NCBI RefSeq assembly: GCF_052114085.1
Contig: NZ_JBFREB010000001.1
Span: 744,001-808,000 of the forward strand
Origin: Leifsonia sp052114085
Lineage (GTDB): Bacteria > Actinomycetota > Actinomycetes > Actinomycetales > Microbacteriaceae
Direction: 5' to 3'
Length of the DNA: 64,000 nucleotides
The translations under genes were made by a program, and so were the position numbers. The number at the start of each line of letters is the position of its first letter. Position 1 is the first letter of the stretch. The notes beneath the pieces are model-generated. The model did not search any database and had not been told where the DNA came from. It was given only the letters and a program-made list of their open reading frames with translations. This document shows positions 46,015 to 55,047 of the stretch, in pieces.

Positions 46015-47232
46015 TCAACCCAGTTCCGCAGAAGCGTCGCGCACCGTGGTGATCTCGATGCGCAGCGCGGATCCCGAGAATGACTCGGAATAGCGCCCCA
46101 CTTTACGGATAGCTTGCCATGCCGCGGGGTCTACCCCGTTTCGCGGCACACCGCTCGTTGTGATCACGATCGACATCGTCGCGCCGGGGTTCGCCGTCTT
46201 CGGGTAGGTGCCGACGGGCCGCGACAGGTCGAGGGTGAGGGTTCGGGGCTGCCCGGCACCCGTCCGCACCGGGTCGCTGATGAGCAGCCAGACCGCGGTC
46301 AGCAGTCCGTCGCGCTGGTCGCGGTTCAGCCCGGCGGCCAGCCCGTCGGGGTCGGTGAGTGTGACCGACGGCCCGAGCAGCGCCGACTCGGTCACCGCGT
46401 GGTACAGCCACGTCTCCTTTCGGCCCTGGATGAGGTGGAGGCGCAGTTCGGTCGCGATGCTGGCCGCCGCATCCGCGGTGTCCTCGTCGAGCGGCAGGGA
46501 GGTGCGTCCCGTGGCCACCCCGTCGAGCAGACGCTCGGCGGCGAGGTCGAGCCGGGCGAGCTCCTCGGAGGCCAGCATGCCGATCGCGTAGCCGGGGGAG
46601 ACGACGGTGCTCTGCACCTGCACCAGGTCGAGCTCCAACTGGACCAGGGTGCGGAGCGAGCGGACGATCTGCACTCCGACCACAGGCGGCGCGACCGCGA
46701 TCGCCACGGTCACGAGCCCCGGTCCCAGGAGTTGGAGGTTCGGCAGTGCGCGCCAGATCACGACCACCAGGAGCACGCCGCCGAGTGTGGATGCGGCCAG
46801 CATGATGTCACGGGCGGGACGCACCGGGACGCACAGCAGCAAAGCGGGACCAACGGCCGTCGCCGCCGTCAACGGAACACTGGCCCCACCCACCGGCCAA
46901 GTCCCGGCGATATCGAGGGCGACGGCACCAGCCCACGCCGTCAGCCCGGCGAGATAGGCCCACAGCGGCAGCTCGTCCGGCAGGCGGAAGCGCAGGACGA
47001 GCGCGCCGACCAGAGTGGTCGCGATGAGCACCCAGGCGGCGATCGTGAAGCCGAGGAAGGAGTAGTCGGACACGTTGAGTGCGAAGAGCACCAGCAGGAA
47101 CGCGATCAGAGCGACCGTCGCCACGTTGAAACCGAGGTCCAGCCGGGCGCGGCCCAGGGCATCCCGCTCGTCTCCGGCGGCGCCGCGCGCGATCGGGCTG
47201 CGCGGCACGGTCCGCTCGTCCACACGCGTCAT
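46015..47232 (-). CDS. Membrane protein with a degenerate histidine-kinase-like C-terminus
   Basis: This 405-residue protein has about five to six helices (roughly 36-180) followed by a coiled segment (LVQLELDLVQVQSTVV) and a C-terminal region laid out like a kinase core. The segment near 302-320 (LNRDQRDGLLTAVWLLISD) sits where an N-box would be, but the Asn, the G-boxes and the phosphorylatable His are missing. It overlaps the sensor kinase by 4 nt and precedes the response regulator. It is probably a pseudokinase partner or sensor of that system. I find no standard family name for it. Confidence 0.7.
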   Translation of the reverse strand: MTRVDERTVPRSPIARGAAGDERDALGRARLDLGFNVATVALIAFLLVLFALNVSDYSFLGFTIAAWVLIATTLVGALVLRFRLPDELPLWAYLAGLTAWAGAVALDIAGTWPVGGASVPLTAATAVGPALLLCVPVRPARDIMLAASTLGGVLLVVVIWRALPNLQLLGPGLVTVAIAVAPPVVGVQIVRSLRTLVQLELDLVQVQSTVVSPGYAIGMLASEELARLDLAAERLLDGVATGRTSLPLDEDTADAAASIATELRLHLIQGRKETWLYHAVTESALLGPSVTLTDPDGLAAGLNRDQRDGLLTAVWLLISDPVRTGAGQPRTLTLDLSRPVGTYPKTANPGATMSIVITTSGVPRNGVDPAAWQAIRKVGRYSESFSGSALRIEITTVRDASAELG

Positions 47233-48395
47233 TTCGGCACCTCCAGCACCACGGTCGTCCCGCTGCCGGGTGACGAGAACAGTCGGGCGTTGCCGCCGAC
47301 ATCGCGCAGGCGGGCGACGATCGACTCCGTGAAGCCGAGACGACCCGAGTCGATCGTCGCGACGTCGAAGCCCTTGCCCGCGTCGGTCACCATCGCGCGC
47401 ACGTTCGTCTCATCGTCTGTGATGGTGACGTGCGCCTCGTTGACCCCGGAGTGCCGGCGGACGTTCTCCAGGCACTCGCCGAGAGCGAGCAGGAACGCGT
47501 CGAGCACGTCTGAGGGCAGCAGCACCTGACCCGCGCCGTGCCAGTTGACCTCGAGTCCCATGCGACGGAAACGCTGCTTGACCGACTCGAGCGTCTTCCC
47601 GAGGGCGGACTCCTCGACAGGCTTGAGCTTGTAGTCGCCCGAGCGTGCCGGGTCGGGCGTGAAGCCGAGACGCAGCTGGCGCAGCAGGGCCGCATCCTCC
47701 GCCGCCTGCTCGCGCAGCGCTCCGTGGCTGACACCGACGCCGGAGTGGGCCAGGAGGGTCAGCGTCGCCAACACCGTGTCGTGCAAGAGGCGCGCGCTCT
47801 GGCGCCGCCGCGCCTCCGTCTCGCTCGCCTGCCGTTCGACGCGGTACGCCCGGCTCATCGTCGAGATGCGCTTGAGCGTCCGGGGGACGGTGCGGGAGAG
47901 CCAGATGCCCGTCGCGGTCAGCGCGACCCACCCCGTCATCGTGAAGACCAGCGGCTCGATCATGCGCGACCGCGTCAGCACCAGCGTGAAGGCGAGCGCC
48001 GCGAGCGTCGCGGCCGCCGCCACGATCAACAGGAGGATGCGCGGCCGCGAGGTCACCGCCAGCACGCAGACGCAGGCGACCGAGGCTGCGCCGATCACGC
48101 CGACGGCGCTGATGGCCGACGGTCCGAGGGCGGTTCCCGGCAGCAGGTGAATCAGGATGAGCGCGACGCCCGCGACCACGATCACCCACATCCAGAGCAT
48201 CAGCCGGAGCAGGGTGGCGAGCTGCCATTGGGCGTAGCCGAGACAGACCACCAGCACGAGGGATGCGAGATAGAGCGGCAGGGGGAGGGACCCGGGCACG
48301 CTCAGGCAGATCAGTGCGGTCGCCGTAGCGGTCAGGCCGACGGTACGGGCCGTCGCGGCGAGGAGACGATCACGCTCCTTCTGGATGCGCGACAT
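47229..48395 (-). CDS. NarL-type sensor histidine kinase
   Basis: This 388-residue kinase has about six hydrophobic helices (20-165), a coiled linker, the HisKA_3-like H-box ARLLHDTVLATLTLL with H205, an N-box GECLENVRRHSG (N311), G1 TDAGKGFD (D338) and G2 SSPGSGT. It would phosphorylate the LuxR-type regulator at 45328. It is the first gene of a three-gene operon. The start at 48395 is an ATG; no strong ribosome site is seen. Confidence 0.9.
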   Translation of the reverse strand: MSRIQKERDRLLAATARTVGLTATATALICLSVPGSLPLPLYLASLVLVVCLGYAQWQLATLLRLMLWMWVIVVAGVALILIHLLPGTALGPSAISAVGVIGAASVACVCVLAVTSRPRILLLIVAAAATLAALAFTLVLTRSRMIEPLVFTMTGWVALTATGIWLSRTVPRTLKRISTMSRAYRVERQASETEARRRQSARLLHDTVLATLTLLAHSGVGVSHGALREQAAEDAALLRQLRLGFTPDPARSGDYKLKPVEESALGKTLESVKQRFRRMGLEVNWHGAGQVLLPSDVLDAFLLALGECLENVRRHSGVNEAHVTITDDETNVRAMVTDAGKGFDVATIDSGRLGFTESIVARLRDVGGNARLFSSPGSGTTVVLEVPK

Positions 48396-48411
48396 GCCCC
48401 TCCATCCTTCG

Positions 48412-49617
48412 TCAGTCGGCGAAGAGCCGCCGTAGTTGCGTGCTGACCGCGTCGTCTTCGATCAGGAACCCGTCGTGGCCGAAGTCCGACCGGATCACCA
48501 CTGGAACTCTACCGTCCAGCGTGTGCGGAACATGGTAGGCGATCTGCTCCTGTCCCTCGACGGGGAACAGCCGGTCGCTGTCGATGCCGACGACGAGGGT
48601 GCGTGCGGTCACGCGGGACAGGGCGGCGGCAAGTCCGCCACGACCGCGGCCGACGTCGTGCGAGTTCATCGCCTCCACCAGCGTGATGTAGCTGTTGGCG
48701 TCGAACCGGCGGGTGAACTTGTTGCCGTGGAAGTCGAGGTACGACTCGACCGCGAAGCGTCCGCCGCCGCCGAGCGGGCTGATCTCGCTCTGCCAGGCGC
48801 GCTGGAAGCGCTCGTTGAGCTCCGAGGGGCTGCGGTAGTTGAGCAGGGCCATTCGGCGCGCGAGGGCGAGGCCGCGGTGGGGTCCGTCGCCGTCCTCGGC
48901 GTCGTAGTACTGGCCGCCGCGGAACAACGGGTCCGTACGGACGGCCTCGATCTGCACCGAGTTGAGCGCGATCTGGTCGGCGGTGGAGTGCGGCGGGGCG
49001 GCGATCACTGCGAGACGTTCGACGCGCTCCGGGAAGGCGACCGCCCACTCCAGCGCCTGCATGCCGCCCATGGAGCCGCCGACGACGGCGCCCCAGCGGT
49101 CGATCCCGATCGCGTCGGCGAACGCGGCCTGGGCGTTCACCTGGTCCCGGATGGTCGTGAACGGGAAGCGCGCACCCCACTCCGAGCCGTCGGGGGCGAG
49201 CGACGCGGGTCCGGTCGTGCCCTGGCAGCCGCCCAGCATGTTGGGTGCGACGACGAACCAGCGGTCCGTGTCGATCGCCTTGCCGGGGCCGATGATGCCC
49301 TGCCACCAGCCGGCCGTCTGATGGCCGCGGCCGGACGGCCCGACGGCGTGGGAGTCGCCGGTCAGAGCGTGCAGCACCAGGAGTGCATTGTCGCGCTCGG
49401 GGGACAGCTCGCCCCAGGTCTCGTAGGCGACGCGGACGTAGGGGAGGCTCTCACCGCTCTCGAACGAGAAGGCGCCGATCCCGGCGAATTGCCGATCCCC
49501 CGCCGCGTCCGACTCCTTCCAGGCGCCGCTCGCCGGCGGCTTCCCGAGCAGCGTCCGAGCCTGGGCCTCCGTGATGAAACTCGACGGCGCCGTGTCGGCG
49601 GATGTCTGCCACTCCAT
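48412..49617 (-). CDS. metX: Homoserine O-acetyltransferase
   Basis: This 401-residue alpha/beta hydrolase-fold enzyme has nucleophile S182 in GGSMGG, the acid in VGIDSDRLFP (D346 or D348) and H381 in FGHDGF. It activates homoserine with acetyl-CoA for methionine synthesis. ATG 49617 is preferred over ATG 49626 because GAGAAT, a near-consensus -10, lies 7 nt before it. It follows metY on the same strand but is separated from it by a very large inverted repeat. Confidence 0.95.
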   Translation of the reverse strand: MEWQTSADTAPSSFITEAQARTLLGKPPASGAWKESDAAGDRQFAGIGAFSFESGESLPYVRVAYETWGELSPERDNALLVLHALTGDSHAVGPSGRGHQTAGWWQGIIGPGKAIDTDRWFVVAPNMLGGCQGTTGPASLAPDGSEWGARFPFTTIRDQVNAQAAFADAIGIDRWGAVVGGSMGGMQALEWAVAFPERVERLAVIAAPPHSTADQIALNSVQIEAVRTDPLFRGGQYYDAEDGDGPHRGLALARRMALLNYRSPSELNERFQRAWQSEISPLGGGGRFAVESYLDFHGNKFTRRFDANSYITLVEAMNSHDVGRGRGGLAAALSRVTARTLVVGIDSDRLFPVEGQEQIAYHVPHTLDGRVPVVIRSDFGHDGFLIEDDAVSTQLRRLFAD

Positions 49618-49688
49618 GGGTCCCATTCTCGCGGAGCCGACCCTCCCTCCGCGCAGTGTTACGCCCCGCCGCCGACCCCCACCGCCGA

Positions 49689-49764
49689 CCCCACCATCGA
49701 GTACGCAAAGACTGCACGCCAGAGCGGGTCTGGGCGTGCAGTCTTCGCGTACTCGATGGTGGGG
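49689..49764. repeat. Inverted repeat with 32-bp arms between metY and metX
   Basis: Arms 49689-49720 (starting CCCCACCATCGAGTACGC) and 49733-49764 are complementary at 31 of 32 positions, around a 12-nt loop. It begins 14 bp downstream of the metY stop and ends 72 bp before the metX start. It could be a terminator, but is much longer than needed. Confidence 0.9.
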
Positions 49765-49777
49765 CCTGCGGGGTCGG

Positions 49778-51100
49778 TCAGGCGCGGGCGGCCTCCGCGA
49801 CGGAGCGGGCGGCGGCCAGGCCGGCGGAGAGGTCCGCCTTGAGGTCGTCGATGTTCTCCAGGCCGACCGACAGGCGCACCAGGCCGGGGGTGACGCCCGC
49901 GGTGAGCTGCTGCTCCGGGGTCAGCTGGGAGTGCGTGGTGGAGGCCGGGTGGATCACGAGGCTGCGGACATCGCCGATGTTGGCCAGGTGGCTGAACAGC
50001 GACAGGTTGTCGACCAGCGCGGCCCCCGCATCCACGCCGCCCTTGAGCTCGAACGACAGCACCGCGCCGACGCCCTTGGGGGCGTAGCGGTTGGCGGCCG
50101 CGTACCACGGGCTCGTGGGCAGGCCGGAGTAGTTCACGGAAGCGACGTCGGAGTGCCCCTCGAGGAACTCGGCGATCTCCTGCGCGTTCTGCGTGTGACG
50201 CTCGACGCGCAGGGAGAGGGTCTCGATGCCCTGAATGAGCTGCCAAGCGCTCGCCGGCGCGATGGCGGCGCCGAGGTCGCGGAGCAGCTGCACGCGGGCC
50301 TTGATGATGTAGGCGAGCGCGTCGCCGACCGCCGCCGTGTAGCTGGCGCCGTGGTACGACGGGTCCGGCTCGGTGAGACCGGGGAACTTGTCCACGTTCT
50401 TCGACCACTCGAACGTCCCGCCGTCGACGATGACGCCGCCGATGACCGTGCCGTGACCGCCGAGGAACTTGGTGGCCGAGTGGACCACGATGTCGGCGCC
50501 ATGCTCGAACGGGCGGATCAGGTACGGCGTCGCGATCGTGTTGTCGACGATGAGCGGCACACCGGCCTCGTGCGCGATGTCGGCGACGAGTTCGATGTCG
50601 AGGATGTTGATCTTCGGGTTGCCGATGGTCTCGGCGAAGAAGAGCTTCGTGTTCGGGCGGACCGCGCGGCGCCACTCCTCGGCGTCGTCCTGGTTCTCGA
50701 CGAACGTGGTCTCGATGCCGAGCTTGGCCAGCGTGTACTTGAAGAGGTTGTAGGTGCCGCCGTAGATCGAGCTCGAGGACACGATGTGGTCGCCCGCCTG
50801 TGCGATGTTCAGCACGGCGAAGGTCTCGGCCGCTTGGCCGGAGGCGACGAGGAGTGCACCGCTGCCGCCTTCGAGCGCGGCGACGCGCTCCTCGACGACG
50901 GCCTGCGTCGGGTTCTGGATGCGCGTGTAGATGTTGCCGAATTCCGCCAGAGCGAACAGGTTCTTGGCGTGCTCGGCGTTGTTGAAGACGTAGGACGTGG
51001 TCTGGTAGATCGGCGTCGCACGCGCGTTGGTCACGGGGTCCGGAGCGGCCCCCGAGTGGATCTGCTTGGTCTCGAACTGCCAGTCGGCTGCTTCGGTCAT
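49778..51100 (-). CDS. metY: O-acetylhomoserine sulfhydrylase
   Basis: This 440-residue PLP enzyme of the Cys/Met metabolism family has the Schiff-base lysine K211 in SATKFLGGHG, RIQNPT near 61-66, and a C-terminus typical of MetY. It converts O-acetylhomoserine plus sulfide to homocysteine, so it acts right after MetX. ATG 51100 is preceded by a purine-rich GAAAGAGAG. The promoter at 51185-51213 gives a leader of about 80 nt without a recognisable S-box. Confidence 0.95.
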   Translation of the reverse strand: MTEAADWQFETKQIHSGAAPDPVTNARATPIYQTTSYVFNNAEHAKNLFALAEFGNIYTRIQNPTQAVVEERVAALEGGSGALLVASGQAAETFAVLNIAQAGDHIVSSSSIYGGTYNLFKYTLAKLGIETTFVENQDDAEEWRRAVRPNTKLFFAETIGNPKINILDIELVADIAHEAGVPLIVDNTIATPYLIRPFEHGADIVVHSATKFLGGHGTVIGGVIVDGGTFEWSKNVDKFPGLTEPDPSYHGASYTAAVGDALAYIIKARVQLLRDLGAAIAPASAWQLIQGIETLSLRVERHTQNAQEIAEFLEGHSDVASVNYSGLPTSPWYAAANRYAPKGVGAVLSFELKGGVDAGAALVDNLSLFSHLANIGDVRSLVIHPASTTHSQLTPEQQLTAGVTPGLVRLSVGLENIDDLKADLSAGLAAARSVAEAARA

Positions 51101-51184
51101 GGCGTCTCTCTTTCGGGTCTGCGGGCGCGCGGGACGCGCGTTCGGGGTGGGGACTGCAAGCGGTCGTCCACCGCCGTCCACAGC

Positions 51185-51213
51185 AGGCTAGACGCGCCGC
51201 CGCACGCGGGCAA
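51185..51213 (-). promoter_or_regulatory. Promoter of metY
   Basis: On the minus strand TTGCCC (51213-51208) and TAGCCT (51190-51185) are separated by 17 nt, a good sigma-70-type spacing. Confidence 0.6.
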
Positions 51214-51251
51214 CGTATCCGAAACACGCCGTAACCCGCGACAATGAGGGC

Positions 51252-52025
51252 ATGAGCAGACGTGTGGTCGTGACGGGAGCGAGTTCGGGGATCGGCGCGG
51301 CGACGGTGCGGGCCTTCCTCGGGCAGGGCTGGGACGTGGTCGCGGTCGCGCGCCGCGAGGACCGCCTCCGGGAGCTGGCGGAGGAGACCGGCGCCGAATT
51401 CGTCGCCGCCGACCTGACGAAGCAGGCGGACGTGGATGCGCTCCGCGCCCACCTGGAATCGACCGGCGGCATCCACGCCCTCGTCAACAACGCGGGCGGC
51501 GCGAAGGGGCTCGATTCGGTCGAGAAGTCGAGCATCGACGACTGGGCCTGGATGTACGAGATCAACGTGATCGGTACCAAGCGGGTGATCTCCGCCCTGT
51601 TGCCGCTGCTCCGGGAGGGGGCGCGGGCGACCGGGCACGCGGACATCCTGAACGTCACGTCGATCGCAGGTCTCACCGCCTACGCCGGAGGAGGCGGGTA
51701 CAACGCGGCGAAGTTCGCCGAGCACGCCCTCACCGAGGTGCTGCGGCTGGAACTCAACGGTGAGCCGATCCGGGTCGTGGAGGTCGCGCCCGGGATGGTC
51801 GCGACCGAGGAGTTCTCGCTCGTGCGCTTCGGCGGCGACCAGGCTCGCCGCGACGCCGTCTACGAGGACGTCCCCGAGCCGCTCTCCGCCGAGGATGTCG
51901 CCGAGACCATCGTCCACGCGCTGAGCCTTCCCCGGCACGTCGACCTCGACCTGATCGTCGTGAAGCCGGTCGCGCAGGCCGCCCCGTACCGCCTCCATAA
52001 GGGCGAGCTGCGAGTCGGGGACTGA
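51252..52025 (+). CDS. Short-chain dehydrogenase/reductase, YdfG-like
   Basis: This 257-residue SDR has the cofactor motif TGASSGIG (8-15), NNAG, the catalytic Ser in NVTSIAG and YNAAK. The C-terminal block PEPLSAEDVAETIVHALSLPRHV is typical of the YdfG group that oxidises 3-hydroxy acids such as serine or hydroxypropionate. GACAAT lies 6 nt before the ATG, so it may be leaderless. The K+ channel gene starts 2 bp after the stop. Confidence 0.92.
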   Translation: MSRRVVVTGASSGIGAATVRAFLGQGWDVVAVARREDRLRELAEETGAEFVAADLTKQADVDALRAHLESTGGIHALVNNAGGAKGLDSVEKSSIDDWAWMYEINVIGTKRVISALLPLLREGARATGHADILNVTSIAGLTAYAGGGGYNAAKFAEHALTEVLRLELNGEPIRVVEVAPGMVATEEFSLVRFGGDQARRDAVYEDVPEPLSAEDVAETIVHALSLPRHVDLDLIVVKPVAQAAPYRLHKGELRVGD

Positions 52026-52027
52026 CC

Positions 52028-52735
52028 ATGACCGATGAGGATGACAGCAAGCGTCTGCGCTGGGAGCGGGCGACCGCCTGGCCCGGGATCGCCGCGAGCG
52101 TGCTCTTCCTCGTCGCGTACTCGTGGAACATCCTGGACGAGTCGAAATCGCCGGCGCTCAACGCCGTCCTGATCGTCGTGCTGGTAGCGGTCTGGGCGTT
52201 CTTCCTCGTCGATTACGTGATGCGGCTGATCCTCGCAAAGCACAAGGCCGAGTTCGTCCGGCACAACCCCGTCGATCTGCTGTCGGTGTTCATTCCCATG
52301 GCGCGGCCGTTCCGCCTGTTGACGGGACTGCGCCACCTCCCCGGGCTGCAGGGCAACAGCGGGTCGCACCTGCGGCGACGCGTGGTGATCATCGCGGCGA
52401 GCTTCATCGTCATGTTCATCTATGTGATCTCGCTCGCCGAGTTCCAGGTCGAACGTTTCGCGCACGGATCCAACATCCGCTCGTTCGGCGACGCCGTCTG
52501 GTGGGCGTGCGTCACGATGGCGACCGTCGGCTACGGCGACTACTATCCCGTGACGGTTCCCGGCCGCGTTCTCGCCGTCGTGCTCATGATCGGTGGTGTG
52601 GCGATCGTCGGGACCGCGAGCGCCACCATCGTGAACTACCTGAACGATCGCACGCGCGTCATGCGGAACGACCGAGAGGCGCAGGCGCAGCGGATGCGCG
52701 ACCACGCGGTGGACGAGCGCGGCGACGGCAGCTGA
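52028..52735 (+). CDS. Voltage-gated-type potassium channel
   Basis: This 235-residue channel has helices S1-S2 (about 18-70), a short middle segment with PMARPFRLLTGLRHL (a weak S4), then S5, the pore helix and the selectivity filter TVGYGD (166-171), and S6. The C-terminal tail is charged and lacks an RCK domain. It lies 2 bp after the SDR gene and is likely co-transcribed with it. Length and filter fit small KvAP-like bacterial channels. Confidence 0.93.
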   Translation: MTDEDDSKRLRWERATAWPGIAASVLFLVAYSWNILDESKSPALNAVLIVVLVAVWAFFLVDYVMRLILAKHKAEFVRHNPVDLLSVFIPMARPFRLLTGLRHLPGLQGNSGSHLRRRVVIIAASFIVMFIYVISLAEFQVERFAHGSNIRSFGDAVWWACVTMATVGYGDYYPVTVPGRVLAVVLMIGGVAIVGTASATIVNYLNDRTRVMRNDREAQAQRMRDHAVDERGDGS

Positions 52736-52750
52736 GGCGCCGCGCTAGGG

Positions 52751-53542
52751 TCAGTCGTCGGCGACCGCGACGCACTTCCGGAGGAGCGTCAGGGCCTCCC
52801 GCCCGTCGCCCGCGGTGAACTCCTGGCGGTCGCCGGCGCGGTCGCGCACGACCCGCTCCAGCAGTTCCGCGTGTTCCGGCCAGCGCTCGGCGGCGAACGC
52901 GGCGGCCGCCGTCTTCGAGAGCACTTCGCCGCTCTCGATCGTGGCGACCAGCCGGATCGGGCCGAGCGCCACCCAGCGAACGGTCTCGGGACGCACCGGT
53001 CCGTCGTCCGGCCGCTCCGCCAGCTCCCGCTCGACGCCGTCGCCGATGCGCTGCCAGTAGTCGAGGAGGTTGTCGCGCGAGAACGCGACGACACCCTCCG
53101 CGGTCCGGGGGTCGCGGTCGGCCGTCGGTGACCAGATGACATCCCCGCCGTCGACGATCCCCTGCACCCCGGCCTCCAGCTCCCGCCAGGTGATCCAGCT
53201 CAGCTGCGCGCCGGGCAGGGAGGAGACGAGCACGCCCTCCACCACCTGCGGGGCCGTCTGCACGACGTCCGGTCCGCGTGCGATCTCCGACTCGGTCAGG
53301 TAGACGCCGTCGATGTGCGGCTGGGACGCGGCGTGGAGCTCGGCGAGGTTGGGCAGGTCGTCGATCGGGTCACGGGTGACGACGAAGACGACGTCGATGT
53401 CGCTGACGCCGGGATGCCAGTCCCCGGCGACGGCGGAGCCGGTGACGATCGCGCGGCTCACCAGCCCGGGGGCGACTCTTCGTTGCTCCAGCAGGAACTG
53501 CGTGAGCGCATCGGCGACAGCGGGTGGGAGCTGCTCGGACAT
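52751..53542 (-). CDS. Nucleotidyltransferase-domain protein (aminoglycoside-adenylyltransferase-like)
   Basis: This 263-residue protein has the pol-beta-type nucleotidyltransferase motif GSAVAGDWHPGVSDIDVVFVV (about 35-55), with GS and DxD metal ligands, and a helical C-terminal half. This layout resembles AadA-type adenylyltransferases, though the real substrate is unknown. GGAG precedes the ATG by about 6 nt. It starts 2 bp after the MFS stop codon, so the two are probably one operon. Confidence 0.82.
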   Translation of the reverse strand: MSEQLPPAVADALTQFLLEQRRVAPGLVSRAIVTGSAVAGDWHPGVSDIDVVFVVTRDPIDDLPNLAELHAASQPHIDGVYLTESEIARGPDVVQTAPQVVEGVLVSSLPGAQLSWITWRELEAGVQGIVDGGDVIWSPTADRDPRTAEGVVAFSRDNLLDYWQRIGDGVERELAERPDDGPVRPETVRWVALGPIRLVATIESGEVLSKTAAAAFAAERWPEHAELLERVVRDRAGDRQEFTAGDGREALTLLRKCVAVADD

Positions 53543-53544
53543 GA

Positions 53545-55005
53545 TTACTCCAGGACGGGTTCGGCGTCCGCGAACGCGAGTCGCGGGACGAAGTAGAGGA
53601 GCACCGCGGCGACGAGTGCACCGAGGCCGCAGATGGTCCAGACGATCATGTAGCCGAAGAGGCTGGCGGCTGTGGCGGTCACCGTCGCGGCACCGGTGAG
53701 CAGCACGACGCCGAACACCGCTGATGCGAAGGATCCGCCCACCGTCTTGGTGGTGTTGGTCATCGCCGTGGCGACGCCGGTCTGCCCGCGTGGGGCGGCC
53801 GCGGCCGCTGCGGCCGGGAGGGCTCCGACGAGCGCGCCCGAGCCGATCCCGGCGATGGCCATGTTGGTGAAGACCTGCCAGGTCTCCAGGTGGAAAGGCA
53901 GGAACAGCAGGTATCCGATCGCGACCAGGAAAGACGCACCGATCAGCGTCACGCGCGGAGTCAGCCACGACGACACCAGCGGGAACAGCAGCGCCCCCAC
54001 GATCATCGAGATCAGGTAGGCGCCGATCAGGATGCTGCGCTGCCCGGCCGAGAGCCCGAGGCCGTAACCGTTCGCCGGATCGGTGCCCGCGTAGGTGCTG
54101 AGCGGCGCCTGCGCGCCGAGCAGGCTGATCCCGATCAGGCCCGCGGTCAGCTGCACCGGCCACATCGCCGGCTGCCGCAGCACCCGCAGGTCGATCGCCG
54201 GGTCCTTCTGACGCAGCTCCCAGCGCCCGAACGGGATGAACGCCAGGACGCCGAGCAGGATGAGCCCCCAGACCCACCAGGTGCCGGCGCCGTTCAGCCG
54301 GAGGAAGGTCAGTCCGGAGGTGATCAGCAGCAGGCCGAGCGCGAGGAGGGAGAAGCCGATCCCGTCGAGGGTGCGTCCCGGCCCGGGCTCGGATTCGGGG
54401 ACGCCGAACAGGATCGCGAAGAAGACCAGGGTCACCGCCACGGCAGGCACCATCAGGGTCACGGTCACGTTGCCGCCGAGCGCCTCGAACAGCAGCCCGG
54501 CGCCGATCGCCCCGACGATGGCCCCGGCCTCGAGCGCGACGACGAGCAGACCAGCGGCGCGTCGAGTGCGCGAGGGGGCCGTGCCTGTGCGGCGACCGCG
54601 GTCGAAGATCAGGGCGATCTCGAGCGGCAGCCAGACCACGTAGAAGCCCTGCAGCGCGAATGCCAGCAAGTAGCTGACGAAGTCGCCGGAGAACGCGAGC
54701 GCCCAACTGGCGAGCGCGGTCAACACGGTGGCGACCAGCAGGATGCGCTTGTGCCCGAACATGTCGCCGAGCTTCGCGAGCACGGGGACGACCAGGGCGG
54801 AGACCAGCAGCTGGGCGGCCTCGAACCAGTTGTAGTCGGCGTCGTGGATGCCCAAGTGACGCACGATGTCGGAGATGAGCGGCACGTAGTAGCCCTGCAG
54901 GATGCCGCTCGTCAGCTCCACCAACGCGAGCCAGCCGATGAGGGCGGCAGTCGCGCCGATCGCGACCGTCGCCCGGCGCTGGGTCGACGTCTTCTCCGAT
55001 GTCAT
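53545..55005 (-). CDS. MFS transporter, 14-helix type
   Basis: This 486-residue transporter has about 14 helices. KLGDMFGHKRILLVATVLTALASW marks the loop after helix 2, and FVSYLLAFALQGFYVVWLPLEIALI follows. It resembles DHA2 drug exporters. TAGCAT lies 6 nt before ATG 55005 on the minus strand, so the message is probably leaderless. A possible resistance pair with the downstream nucleotidyltransferase is suggested by the order, but is inference. Confidence 0.88.
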   Translation of the reverse strand: MTSEKTSTQRRATVAIGATAALIGWLALVELTSGILQGYYVPLISDIVRHLGIHDADYNWFEAAQLLVSALVVPVLAKLGDMFGHKRILLVATVLTALASWALAFSGDFVSYLLAFALQGFYVVWLPLEIALIFDRGRRTGTAPSRTRRAAGLLVVALEAGAIVGAIGAGLLFEALGGNVTVTLMVPAVAVTLVFFAILFGVPESEPGPGRTLDGIGFSLLALGLLLITSGLTFLRLNGAGTWWVWGLILLGVLAFIPFGRWELRQKDPAIDLRVLRQPAMWPVQLTAGLIGISLLGAQAPLSTYAGTDPANGYGLGLSAGQRSILIGAYLISMIVGALLFPLVSSWLTPRVTLIGASFLVAIGYLLFLPFHLETWQVFTNMAIAGIGSGALVGALPAAAAAAAPRGQTGVATAMTNTTKTVGGSFASAVFGVVLLTGAATVTATAASLFGYMIVWTICGLGALVAAVLLYFVPRLAFADAEPVLE

Positions 55006-55047
55006 GCGCGGATGCTAACACCCGGGTGGCCCCGGTACGGTAGAGGG

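Noticed and set aside
51101..51184. metY leader considered as a SAM riboswitch
   Set aside because: Only about 80 nt, with no recognisable S-box or SAM-II core; an ordinary promoter explains it.
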